Source of the DNA: Bacillota bacterium
GTDB lineage: Bacteria; Bacillota; Clostridia; Acetivibrionales; DSM-1351
Assembly (NCBI GenBank): GCA_023390335.1
Contig: JAEWCZ010000056.1
Span: 1-19,597, forward strand
Direction: 5' to 3'
DNA length: 19,597 bases
Shown: piece by piece, positions 1 through 7,322 of the stretch
Numbering within the stretch: position 1 is the stretch's first letter
Layout: each line of letters begins with the position of its first letter
Notes under the pieces: generated by a model
The model's database searches: none
Seen by the model: only the letters and a program-made list of their open reading frames with translations
What the model was told of the DNA's origin: nothing
Translations under genes and position numbers: made by a program

Positions 1-296
1 CCGGTGCTTTTTAAAAAGCTATTACTTACCTGCAGTATGATGTGCTCGGTCATTTCATTTGAGATTGGCGAGATAGAATGAGGAATAAGGGATGGTACAA
101 ACATCAGATCGCCTTGACTGCAAAGGCGAGACCTGCCGTCCAAAGTAAGTAACTCGCTATTTTTTGTGATATATATAATTTCATAATAAGGATGGAAATG
201 ATTTCCGAAGAATGTATGATCACTACTATAAATAAAACAGCAAAAGTCATCATAATTTAAAGTATTCTCTATCTCCAATTTCTCTTGGTAAAGCAT
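1..296 (-). CDS. AraC-family transcriptional regulator, N-terminal part (cut by window edge)
   Basis: The minus strand reads from an ATG at 296 and stays open to the left edge, giving 98 residues of an unfinished protein. A GAGG ribosome site lies 7 nt upstream of the ATG. The N-terminal part contains the pattern H-x-H-P-Y-Y-E-I-I-Y (residues about 32-41), then a Gly-Asp-Leu-x-F-V-P-x-x-x-P-H stretch. Both are typical of the cupin ligand-binding domain of AraC-type sugar regulators. The C-terminal helix-turn-helix domain would lie outside the window. It follows the sugar operon on the same strand after a 270-bp gap and has its own promoter-like region, so it may be an independent unit. The ligand is unknown, and AraC membership rests on the N-terminal domain alone. 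Confidence 0.75.
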   Translation of the reverse strand, partial: MLYQEKLEIENTLNYDDFCCFIYSSDHTFFGNHFHPYYEIIYITKNSELLTLDGRSRLCSQGDLMFVPSLIPHSISPISNEMTEHIILQVSNSFLKST

Positions 297-566
297 CGCA
301 ATACCTCTTCAGCTTTAAAATAAGACGATTTTATACAACAGGAAACTCTTGTATCAGATACGAAAGATCCATTCAGCGGAGATCCATTGCAAAAAACCTC
401 CTTCGTATTTTTAACGCTTATCTGTCAAAGCGTTATTTATAATTTTATGTTTGGCAATCATAGAATTACGAAACAATCCATATAAAACAGAACCTTGTTG
501 CACGCCGATAGCTCGTCGGATAAAGGCAGCACCTTTTTCGCCATGCATCAGCCAACAACTTTCCAT
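297..566. other. Intergenic region upstream of the AraC gene
   Basis: There is no credible gene in this stretch. Read on the minus strand it holds an inverted repeat AACGCTT-N8-AAGCGTT (413-434) with TTGACA inside it (424-429), then a strong AAGGAGG ribosome site (397-403). After that site come only two tiny frames, a 4-codon one (ATG at 387) and a 13-codon one (ATG at 374), before the AraC start at 296. No clear intrinsic terminator was seen after the aldolase gene. Confidence 0.5.
413..434 (-). promoter_or_regulatory. Inverted repeat with embedded TTGACA, candidate operator/-35
   Basis: AACGCTT (413-419) and AAGCGTT (428-434) form a perfect 7-bp inverted repeat with an 8-nt spacer. On the minus strand TTGACA (429-424) lies within it and points to the AraC gene at 296. 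No convincing TATAAT lies at the right spacing, so the promoter role is uncertain. A regulator bound to the repeat would cover the -35 element. Confidence 0.35.
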
Positions 567-1400
567 TTACTGTACCGTGAATATTTTCATGGCACGTTCC
601 ACATCGGCCTGCATCGCTTTCGCAGCCTCGTCGGCCACATCATGGAAAAACGTCATGTCTCGTTCAGCCAACAGCTTTTTTGCGGCGAAAACGCCTTCCC
701 GAGACATATAGCTGTAGTAGTTGATTTTCCGGACTCCATTTTTGATCGCGTTAAGGTAGTCTTCTTCACTGCAGCCGCTGCCCCCATGCATTACCAGGGG
801 CAAACCGACCAGTTCCTTGATTTTTGCAACACGCTCGAAATCAAGTTTGGGTTTTGCCTTATAGATGCCGTGCGCCGTACCGAAACTGGGAGCAAGGGCG
901 TCGATGCCGGTTTCATCCACAAACTCCTTTGCAAGATCCGGATCAGTGTACACAGGCCCCCCGGAATTAGCGCCGCCTTCACGGGTTGCCAGCGTACCGA
1001 TTTCCGCTTCGACACTTGCATCGGTTTTCTTTGCCATTGCCACCGCTTTCCTGGTATTGACAACATTCGCGTCATAAGGCAGTGCGCTGCCATCGTACAT
1101 TACACCGGTAAAACCCATGTCCAACGCCTGCTGCATATAGTCCAGATGCTCGCAGTGATCCAGATGGACACAGACCGGCACCTTTGCTCTTTGAGCCATT
1201 AACAGCATGACTGGGCCGATCACACTCAGCGGAGCTACCGGCTCATGAAGTTCGGCATGGCTGATAATCACCGGTATGTTCAGCTTTTCCGCAGCCCTTA
1301 TCACAGCCAGCATGCATTCCAGATTAGGCGTATTGAATGCGCCCATCGCATTGTTGTGTTCTTCCGCATACTGTAAAACTTTGTTTAATGTTACAAGCAT
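567..1400 (-). CDS. Class II ketose-bisphosphate aldolase (FbaA/KbaY/GatY family)
   Basis: This is a 277-residue zinc-dependent class II aldolase, near the usual family length of about 280-290. Visible landmarks are the H79-L-D-H82 motif (D81 as catalytic acid and H82 as zinc ligand), E-A-E-I-G at 131-135, the A-P-S-F-G-T-A-H-G segment with a zinc-ligand His at 177, M-H-G-G-S-G at 204-209 (H205 as third ligand) and K-I-N at 225-227. The family cleaves ketose (bis)phosphates to DHAP and an aldehyde. It is the last gene of a four-gene operon, starting 3 bp after the DUF4432 gene. The final Lys-Glu codons of that gene form its AAGGAG ribosome site. In this context it more likely cleaves a ketose 1-phosphate made by the upstream kinase than glycolytic fructose bisphosphate. 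The specific substrate cannot be read from the sequence. Confidence 0.9.
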   Translation of the reverse strand: MLVTLNKVLQYAEEHNNAMGAFNTPNLECMLAVIRAAEKLNIPVIISHAELHEPVAPLSVIGPVMLLMAQRAKVPVCVHLDHCEHLDYMQQALDMGFTGVMYDGSALPYDANVVNTRKAVAMAKKTDASVEAEIGTLATREGGANSGGPVYTDPDLAKEFVDETGIDALAPSFGTAHGIYKAKPKLDFERVAKIKELVGLPLVMHGGSGCSEEDYLNAIKNGVRKINYYSYMSREGVFAAKKLLAERDMTFFHDVADEAAKAMQADVERAMKIFTVQ

Positions 1401-1403
1401 TTT

Positions 1404-2396
1404 TTACTCCTTTAATTGAAAAAATTCTGTTTCACTTGTCAACATGTGAACCTTGACTGAATATTTCAGACTTGTGCCGGGTTCCGCATATTTCAAGATT
1501 CCCTTTTCTCTCATTACGTCCCGGCCATCCGGATAACAATTCCCCGGCTCCAATCCCAAAACATAATCACGCACGCCCATCATTTTCCACTCGGTGAAAC
1601 AGTCCAGAACGGCGGGATCATAATGGATGGCCAGACCCTGACCAAGTTCTGGCTGATAGATAGCAGCTATTCCTTTTCTATGGCAAGTATGGTAATAGCA
1701 ACGCTCTTCATAACCGGGTTGAGGCTTTTCCATGTGCATCCAGTTTGCAATATCTTCCGCAGCGTGTTCGTTACGCGGCGAGACACTCTCCGAAGAAATG
1801 TAAACCAGGCTGTCTTCATCCAGCAGAGGATACCCCATATTCATGTGATAAAGCAGTTCTACCGGCGTGCGCGTATCACCTTCGTTCATGATCTCATCCG
1901 TGACAGAAAACTCGTTTTTGTCCAGATATACTTCAATGCAGCGGTGCAGCCGCAGCTTTCGTGTGAACATCCCCTCATCATTTACATCCGCTTCCAACCG
2001 CAGGACTTTTTCATTTTTTGACCAAAGCACATGCTCGGCGGGCGTGTTCGCGATGCTTCCGTGCAGGGGAAGAGCTTCGCCCTGATCGGTGCAGGGGTTT
2101 CCTACCGATTGCAGCCCACTGGTTGTCAGAAACCCGGCGGTAAAGCTTTTTAAAAAGCCGGTGCCGACACAGTCATAATAGGTGGGGGACACATAGCCGC
2201 ATGGAGAAAAATAGCTCATATTTACGCCTCGAAACGCAAGGCGAGAAATATCTGCGCAGCGATCCGCCGAGACAGTCAACTGCAGGCCGCGGCCGTTATT
2301 CATTTCAAAAAGGCGCATCCCATCGCCTTTTCCACCTACCAGACGATGTTCTTCCACGCGCGCCAGCTGCGTTTCATGGCCAAGATACGAATTCAT
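1404..2396 (-). CDS. DUF4432 / aldose 1-epimerase-like protein
   Basis: This 330-residue protein resembles the DUF4432 branch of the galactose mutarotase superfamily. The signs are an early G-G-K-G-D-G-M-R segment, D-R-C-A-D-I near residue 45-50, L-H-G near 110-112 and L-Y-H-M-N-M-G-Y-P near 182-190. The two His residues sit where mutarotases carry catalytic His. Family members are thought to interconvert sugar anomers. In this operon it could supply the anomer used by the isomerase. The ATG at 2396 is chosen over an in-frame GTG at 2402 because AGGAGG lies 7 nt before the ATG and only 1 nt before the GTG. It starts 12 bp after the kinase stop and lies 3 bp before the aldolase start, so it is surely cotranscribed. 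Confidence 0.8.
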   Translation of the reverse strand: MNSYLGHETQLARVEEHRLVGGKGDGMRLFEMNNGRGLQLTVSADRCADISRLAFRGVNMSYFSPCGYVSPTYYDCVGTGFLKSFTAGFLTTSGLQSVGNPCTDQGEALPLHGSIANTPAEHVLWSKNEKVLRLEADVNDEGMFTRKLRLHRCIEVYLDKNEFSVTDEIMNEGDTRTPVELLYHMNMGYPLLDEDSLVYISSESVSPRNEHAAEDIANWMHMEKPQPGYEERCYYHTCHRKGIAAIYQPELGQGLAIHYDPAVLDCFTEWKMMGVRDYVLGLEPGNCYPDGRDVMREKGILKYAEPGTSLKYSVKVHMLTSETEFFQLKE

Positions 2397-2408
2397 AAAC
2401 ACACCTCC

Positions 2409-3893
2409 TTACACAAGCGGCCGAATCGCGTTATACAGCTTTTTATAGCGTTCAAAGCAACTTTGATATTTTTGATGAACATCCGGCCTGGGCAGGTAGG
2501 TTTTCCGTTCAGTAACGATTACGGATGCGGCTTCACGCAAATCACAGAAAACGCCCAGCGCAATACCGACCAGCATGGCACTCCCCGCCGCTCCGGCTTC
2601 GGCGGAACGCAACGCTGTAACCGGTATGTTTAAGATGTCGGCCTTCATCTGCAGCCAGACGCGACTGTTGGCCCCACCGCCCGTAGCCCGCAATTGCCTG
2701 ATTTCAATACCCGCTTCACGTAGCCGCTCAATATTGAGAAGCATCTCGTAACAGATGCCCTCCATGATAGCCAAATGAATGTCGTTCTGCGTGTTGGCTA
2801 CTGTAAGGCCGACGATGGCTCCTTTGGACCCGGCGTCCATATACGGCGTTGCAGCGCCTGCGAAATGCGGCAGCACCAACAGCCCGGTGGGCTGATTGTT
2901 CCAGTTATCCTCCAGCTCAGCATAGATACTGCGGCCATGAGCTTTTGCCTCCTCCGCCGCGTATCCCGCAAGATTGTCAGCAAACCATTTTATAATCGCA
3001 CCGCCGGTATAGGAAAAAGAATAACAGACATATTTGCCGGGGATAATGTAAGGGACAATCGAATAGTTGCTTTCCGCCATAATCTTGGCATCCGCATGTT
3101 CAAAAACGGGAGTGATGCATTCCACCGTACCCGAGCCATTTACCGCACAGCTATCATCAAAAACACCGCTGCCGATAGCGGCAGCCACCTGATCGTGGCT
3201 GACGGAAACAGCAATCACATTGCGGGGCAACCCCAACTCAGCCGTCAGCGAAGGTCTGAATTCTCCTGCGCTGGTGCCAGTGGGCACTGGTTTTGAGAAC
3301 ACCGCGGGATCGACATCTGCCGCTTCGAATACATCAGCGCTCCATTTTAATTCATGAATGTCGAACGCCATTGTGCGTGTCGCCAGAGAATAGTCAATCT
3401 GATTTTTACCCGTCAGCATATAAACAATATAATCTTCGATCAGGAATACATGCGTCACGCGCGAATAAAGCTCAGGACTGTGTTTTTTGATCCACATCAG
3501 CTTCGGCATACTGTACATGGGGTGCGGTTTTAATCCTGTAATTTGAATCAATCTGCCGCTGCCCAGCTTCTGTACCAGTTCCCCGCACTCTTCCGCACCG
3601 CGTGGATCCGTATACAGCATTGCCGGACAGAGCGGCTCGTTGTCTTTATCCAGCAGAACAAAGGTCTCTCCAAAGCTCGTCACACCAACTCCACCAATTT
3701 TTGGGTACTTATTTGCGGCCTTTCTCAGGACGATTTTAACCGCTGCCCAAATGGCAGTCACATCTACTTCATGCTCAGAATATGTACGGAGGACTGGGTA
3801 ATCATGATAGATACGGTCGTAGTAGACACCATTTTCATCATAAACGGTTACTTTGCAGCCAGTAGTACCGATATCTAAGCCCGCAAGAAACAT
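2409..3893 (-). CDS. FGGY-family carbohydrate kinase
   Basis: With the ATG at 3893 this is a 494-residue sugar kinase, the normal FGGY length. It opens with the phosphate-1 loop G-L-D-I-G-T-T (5-11). The likely catalytic Asp is in S-H-D-Q-V-A-A-A-I-G (D234), followed by N-G-S-G-T-V-E near 252-258. A late G-G-G-A-N-S segment and A-G-A-A-G-S-A complete the ATP site. FGGY kinases phosphorylate ketoses such as xylulose, fuculose or rhamnulose. Here the kinase would act on the ketose made by the isomerase 13 bp upstream. A longer in-frame start at 3932 exists but overlaps the isomerase gene and has no ribosome site. The start at 3893 has AGAAGG 6 nt upstream and puts the P-loop at the usual distance from the N-terminus. 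Substrate is not assignable. Confidence 0.92.
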   Translation of the reverse strand: MFLAGLDIGTTGCKVTVYDENGVYYDRIYHDYPVLRTYSEHEVDVTAIWAAVKIVLRKAANKYPKIGGVGVTSFGETFVLLDKDNEPLCPAMLYTDPRGAEECGELVQKLGSGRLIQITGLKPHPMYSMPKLMWIKKHSPELYSRVTHVFLIEDYIVYMLTGKNQIDYSLATRTMAFDIHELKWSADVFEAADVDPAVFSKPVPTGTSAGEFRPSLTAELGLPRNVIAVSVSHDQVAAAIGSGVFDDSCAVNGSGTVECITPVFEHADAKIMAESNYSIVPYIIPGKYVCYSFSYTGGAIIKWFADNLAGYAAEEAKAHGRSIYAELEDNWNNQPTGLLVLPHFAGAATPYMDAGSKGAIVGLTVANTQNDIHLAIMEGICYEMLLNIERLREAGIEIRQLRATGGGANSRVWLQMKADILNIPVTALRSAEAGAAGSAMLVGIALGVFCDLREAASVIVTERKTYLPRPDVHQKYQSCFERYKKLYNAIRPLV

Positions 3894-3906
3894 AGTGAAC
3901 CTTCTT

Positions 3907-5337
3907 TCAATCGTCGATGTTGACTGTGTCATAGTGGAGATAGGTATGGAACGCCTCGTCCAGCGCCTCCTTTATATGGCCCACACCGATAGAGGTATGA
4001 TGCTTGAAACCGTCGCGGGCCAAGCGAATTAGCTTATTCTGCAGATCGGGAATTCTGGCGACGCCGGCACAGCCGAAATATCCCTGTTCGATAGGATCAG
4101 CGGTAATCTCTCCTTCGCTGGTGTAAACGATCAGTTTACCATCTTTTGTCTGGCAATTGGAAATGGTGACGGGCATTGTCTTGATGCGGCCTTCATTGGT
4201 ACCCCATCCGGAACCGGGGTCACCTTTGGCGAACATTTTATGTTCGGTGACAGTGCCTTTTTCTGTCATCAGGCTTTGGGCCACGGGACCACAATGGAAC
4301 AGAATCACCTTGTTCGGATCATCGCCATAGTTGTTATTCCAGTCGAGGACGGTAGCGGGCTTACCGGAAGCAAGGTTCATCGCGCGCATCGTTATGGCGC
4401 TGCACAGATCGATTTCGCAGGAAGCGACAATGCCACGGTCATTCAACTCACTCAGCAATACGCAGGGGCACACGCGAAGAATTGTCTCCAGCTCATTCCA
4501 ACACCGGATCGTAATAGCATCCAGATGATAATTCTCGATGTACTCATCGATTACGCAACTGATTTTTGCCAAGGTCTTACGATTACCCCCGGGCACCAGC
4601 GAAAAATCCGTGTAGTGTACCAAAACGTTTTCCTTCGCCAATACCTTGGCATCGTCATCAGTCAAGTTCTGCACTTTGAAAATCAGTTCGGAAAGGTCAA
4701 AACTTTCTACGTTGATGCCATAACGCTGTATAGTGGTTTCGTCAAACCGTACGGTTTTGAAAGCAGTGGTTCGGGCACCCAAGCAGCCCAGATTGAATCG
4801 TTTCATCCCATTGACAATACGGCAAACAGCGGCAAAATCGTGCAGATTTTCGGTAAAGGCTGGTCTGAGAGGATGCACGACGTGAGGCTTGAGTACCGTA
4901 AATGGGATACCGTATTGGGTAAATACATCCGTTACACTGAACTTGCCGCAAAATGCGTCTCGACGATGCTGAAAGTCCATTTGGCCGATTTCGTCTGGAT
5001 ATGCCTGCATCAGAATGGGTACACCCGCATCCTGCAAAGCGGTTGCCGCACCAATTTCATCGATGAAGATAGGCATGCAACAAATGACGCCGTCGTACTC
5101 TCTGGTATGGCTCCTAAGCCACTGAGCATATTGAATGCCTTCATCCCGAGTTTCAACCGCGCCGTACCGTGTGGCATTTTCATCCATAATAATATAATCG
5201 AATCCGGCATCGGTGATGGCTTTTTTCATTTCTTCCCGGCCATCGTGCAGCAGTTCGGCGGGCATAAATCCCCGATTCCCAACAAATATAGCGAAAGTAA
5301 TTCTCTCATAAGTTTTCCGCAAAATCATTTCCTCCAT
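3907..5337 (-). CDS. L-fucose isomerase-like sugar isomerase
   Basis: This protein of about 476 residues has the fold pattern of the L-fucose/L-arabinose isomerase superfamily. An N-terminal Rossmann-like region includes D-G-V-I-C-C-M-P (82-89). The C-terminal metal site is recognisable from C-E-I-D (E308), L-D-W-N-N (D332) and L-F-H-C-G (H348), which match the Glu, Asp and His that bind Mn2+ in fucose isomerase. It would convert an aldose to a ketose. It is the first gene of the operon and is transcribed divergently from the PocR/AraC regulator. The start is ambiguous. ATG 5337 has no upstream ribosome site, ATG 5328 lies only 2 nt after GGAGG (5331-5335), and TTG 5322 lies at an ideal 8 nt. 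The true N-terminus may therefore be five residues shorter. Length is below classical FucI (about 590), as in many related clostridial proteins. Confidence 0.87.
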   Translation of the reverse strand: MEEMILRKTYERITFAIFVGNRGFMPAELLHDGREEMKKAITDAGFDYIIMDENATRYGAVETRDEGIQYAQWLRSHTREYDGVICCMPIFIDEIGAATALQDAGVPILMQAYPDEIGQMDFQHRRDAFCGKFSVTDVFTQYGIPFTVLKPHVVHPLRPAFTENLHDFAAVCRIVNGMKRFNLGCLGARTTAFKTVRFDETTIQRYGINVESFDLSELIFKVQNLTDDDAKVLAKENVLVHYTDFSLVPGGNRKTLAKISCVIDEYIENYHLDAITIRCWNELETILRVCPCVLLSELNDRGIVASCEIDLCSAITMRAMNLASGKPATVLDWNNNYGDDPNKVILFHCGPVAQSLMTEKGTVTEHKMFAKGDPGSGWGTNEGRIKTMPVTISNCQTKDGKLIVYTSEGEITADPIEQGYFGCAGVARIPDLQNKLIRLARDGFKHHTSIGVGHIKEALDEAFHTYLHYDTVNIDD

Positions 5338-5546
5338 CTATTGTCCAAAAATTTATATTTTCTCTTTCATAATTTAGGGAGATTTTAAAAACATTTGATA
5401 GTTGTATTGTATAGAAAAAGCAACTGACATAATAGGCATATGCGTATAAAAAACTGTAAAAATGTCCAAAAGTATTTACAAATTTCCTGTTCTTTATATA
5501 ATGAATTTATTCTAACATGAAGCTTACTTGGAAGTGATGGATTGAT
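5338..5546. promoter_or_regulatory. Divergent regulatory region between sugar operon and PocR/AraC gene
   Basis: This AT-rich divergent intergenic region holds two direct copies of TGTCCAAAA (5342-5350 and 5463-5471), each followed within 0-2 nt by ATTTA. On the plus strand TTTACA (5475-5480), a 16-nt spacer and TATAAT (5497-5502) form a good promoter for the regulator, and one 9-mer sits just upstream of its -35. No convincing minus-strand promoter was found, as is common for AraC-activated operons. The repeats are candidate binding sites for the regulator; this is inference. Confidence 0.6.
5475..5502 (+). promoter_or_regulatory. Sigma-A-type promoter of the PocR/AraC regulator
   Basis: TTTACA, a 16-nt spacer and a perfect TATAAT lie about 45 bp before the regulator's ATG. 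The repeat TGTCCAAAA (5463-5471) touches its upstream edge, which would allow autoregulation. Confidence 0.65.
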
Positions 5547-6392
5547 ATGGAGTTAAAACAGGAAAAACTTGAGGAAATGATGCAAGCCTTCAATACTTTG
5601 ACCGGAATCAAGATTGTTGTGTTCGACATCAATTATGTCGAAATATTTTCTTATCCCCAAGGGCACTGCGCATTTTGTGCCCGAATGCAGAATAACTTAC
5701 AGACACAAGCCTATTGCAAACAGAGTAATATATCATCCTTCAAACATTGTCGAAAAAGCGGTGAATTGATCATATATCACTGCCACGCGGGGTTGGTAGA
5801 GGCGACCGCACCAATTAAAAACAATGGAATAGTCATCGGCTACATTATGTTTGGCCAGATATCTGACTGCGATGATCCAGAAAGGCTTTGCCGCACCTTG
5901 CGCGCCATCTGCCAACAATACAACGTATATAATGCGTCTTATGAACAATGTTTTCATCAAATCATTTTTAAAACAGAACAGCAGATTCAGGCCGCCGCTA
6001 CGATATTGGAGGCTTGCACTCTGTATATGGTTTACAAGGAATTGGTATCTCAGGAAAATGAGCGATTTATAAACCAGCTAAACCGTTACATCCAAAAAAA
6101 TATCCAAGAATTCATGTCAATTGATGACTTATGTAAGGAATTCGCAATCAGTCGTAGCAAATTATATAATTTGTCCGCTCAATATCTTGGGATGAGTATT
6201 GCCGAGTATATCCGCCAGTCACGAATCCAAAAAGCGAAAGAATACCTGCAAACAACAGATTTATCCGTTGAGGAAATTTCAGAAAAAGTAGGCTTTTCCG
6301 ATTACAACTATTTTTGCAGGGCCTTCAAAAAACGGGCAGGTGTTCCGGCAAAGCAGTACCGTCGACAGCATCGGACGGAAAAGCAGGCTTAA
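5547..6392 (+). CDS. PocR-domain AraC-family transcriptional regulator
   Basis: This 281-residue regulator has two domains. Residues about 5-150 are a PocR sensory domain. It is rich in Cys (C41, C44, C57, C68, C79, C108) and carries the family's C-H-A-G-L-V-E-A-x-x-P-I segment at 79-90. Residues about 175-278 are an AraC DNA-binding domain with two helix-turn-helix units; the second is in E-E-I-S-E-K-V-G-F-S-D-Y-N-Y-F-C-R-A-F-K-K. PocR domains are known from the propanediol regulator and are thought to bind small hydrocarbon-derived ligands. Being divergent from the isomerase-kinase-epimerase-aldolase operon, it is the natural candidate activator of that operon. Its ribosome site is weak (GGAAGTG, or GTGATGG close to the ATG), which fits low expression. 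The ligand is unknown; a short aldehyde or diol derived from the sugar is an inference. Confidence 0.9.
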   Translation: MELKQEKLEEMMQAFNTLTGIKIVVFDINYVEIFSYPQGHCAFCARMQNNLQTQAYCKQSNISSFKHCRKSGELIIYHCHAGLVEATAPIKNNGIVIGYIMFGQISDCDDPERLCRTLRAICQQYNVYNASYEQCFHQIIFKTEQQIQAAATILEACTLYMVYKELVSQENERFINQLNRYIQKNIQEFMSIDDLCKEFAISRSKLYNLSAQYLGMSIAEYIRQSRIQKAKEYLQTTDLSVEEISEKVGFSDYNYFCRAFKKRAGVPAKQYRRQHRTEKQA

Positions 6393-6524
6393 TGGTAACC
6401 GAATAAATTATAGCCCGAAAGTTTTTATAAAAAGGATACTGCTTTTGATATCGGACTTGGCAATTTTTATCACCCTTTGCAGTTCAGTCCGTAAAACCGT
6501 ATTTGGCTGTTCTGGGCAAATTTT

Positions 6525-7121
6525 TCAGTTAGATGTTTTGGGCCAAAGATCAAATAAGCTTTGGCTCAAAATACGGTATCTTTTATGAAGTGTTAATATA
6601 ATAAAGCTTATTTCATCAACTTGTTTCTGATATGAATAGCCTTTTGGTTTAAGACGTCCATGCAAAGCAGCATTCTTATGTCCAAACCGATCTTTAAATA
6701 GTTTTTACATGGATGCAGCTTCGGCTATCCAACGGAACACATACCCTGGACTGATTCCTTTGCCGTTACCAAGGGATCAGATGTTCCTTGGACCATAATC
6801 AGTTTCCCCATGGGCAAAAAATTGATCCAGATCAAAATTGTGGGCATCAAGCAATTTGGAGGCTTGCACCAACTGCTCCTTCCATTGTGTCGGCATGAAA
6901 GTTCGGGCGTTAAAGAGCCGATCACGGGCAATCATGCAGAAGATGACCTCTTCTGACCCCTTGGTAATGAAGAGCATTGAAAACTTAACATTTTGGAAAA
7001 TTTTTGAGTGGACTCGATAGGTGTCCCGTAGAAAGATCCTTTCATGAAGGGTCAATCGAACACCTGAAATAATAAATCTTAAAATACGCCAAAATTTATA
7101 CGGGTATGTTACGAGCCAGCG
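6525..7121 (-). pseudogene. Broken reading frame of unknown origin
   Basis: One minus-strand frame runs from inside the long palindrome down to a stop at 6525 with only two internal stops, TGA at 6777-6779 and TAA near 6709. The first segment gives more than 100 residues with plausible composition, for example R-V-H-S-K-I-F, E-E-V-I-F-C-M-I and N-F-D-L-D-Q-F-F. The last segment includes F-G-H-K-N-A-A-L-H-G-R-L-K. I do not recognise the family. No good ribosome site precedes it. It could be a decayed gene cut at its 5' end by the palindrome, or a chance open frame. Confidence 0.25.
6536..6571. terminator. Strong hairpin downstream of the PocR/AraC gene
   Basis: TTTTGGGCCAAAG (6536-6548) pairs with CTTTGGCTCAAAA (6559-6571) over 13 bp with one G-T pair and a 10-nt loop. 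It is followed by TACGGTATCTTTT on the plus strand. It lies about 145 bp after the regulator's stop. The A/T-flanked stem suits a bidirectional terminator, although the T-run is not immediate. Confidence 0.4.
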
Positions 7122-7155
7122 TCTTTATACGCTGGCTCGTAACATACCCGTATAA
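7096..7155. repeat. Perfect 27-bp inverted repeat with 6-nt loop
   Basis: Positions 7096-7122 and 7129-7155 are perfect reverse complements (core CGGGTATGTTACGAGCCAGC) around the loop CTTTAT. Such a long perfect palindrome is far beyond an ordinary terminator and has no tight T-run on the plus side. Candidate explanations are fused terminal repeats of a deleted insertion element or a REP/MITE-type palindrome. Remnant coding frames point away from it on both sides. Confidence 0.85.
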
Positions 7156-7160
7156 GGCTT

Positions 7161-7322
7161 GAGCTGGATTTGCCGTTTGCGATTCGCCATGTCACAGCTT
7201 CATATTTTCTTAAAGAGAACCGCGGCAATGCAATATCAAGGGACCTACAAAATACTCAGTCTTACATCCAAACTGACATGGTTTTTTACAGCGCAAAAAG
7301 AGCAAACGAACCATTGAAATGA
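7161..7322 (+). pseudogene. Probable C-terminal remnant of a tyrosine recombinase
   Basis: A plus-strand frame of 53 codons without a start ends at TGA 7320-7322. It reads like the end of a phage-type integrase: I-R-H-V-T-A-S-Y-F-L (residues 8-17, like the box with R-H), then I-S-R-D-L-Q-N-T-Q, then Q-T-D-M-V-F-Y-S-A-K, where the Tyr could be the nucleophile. The spacing from R-H to Tyr (about 34) suits the family. The 5' end stops at the palindrome, where a TAA lies at 7140-7142. The assignment rests on short motifs and is tentative. Confidence 0.4.

Noticed and set aside
495..1202. Long plus-strand open frame (235 codons) opposite the aldolase gene
   Set aside because: The minus strand carries all class II aldolase motifs with a good ribosome site. 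The plus frame has no family signature.
4240..5388. 382-codon plus-strand open frame opposite the isomerase gene
   Set aside because: It is the antisense shadow of the isomerase, which has a recognisable metal site and operon context. The plus frame has no ribosome site or motifs.
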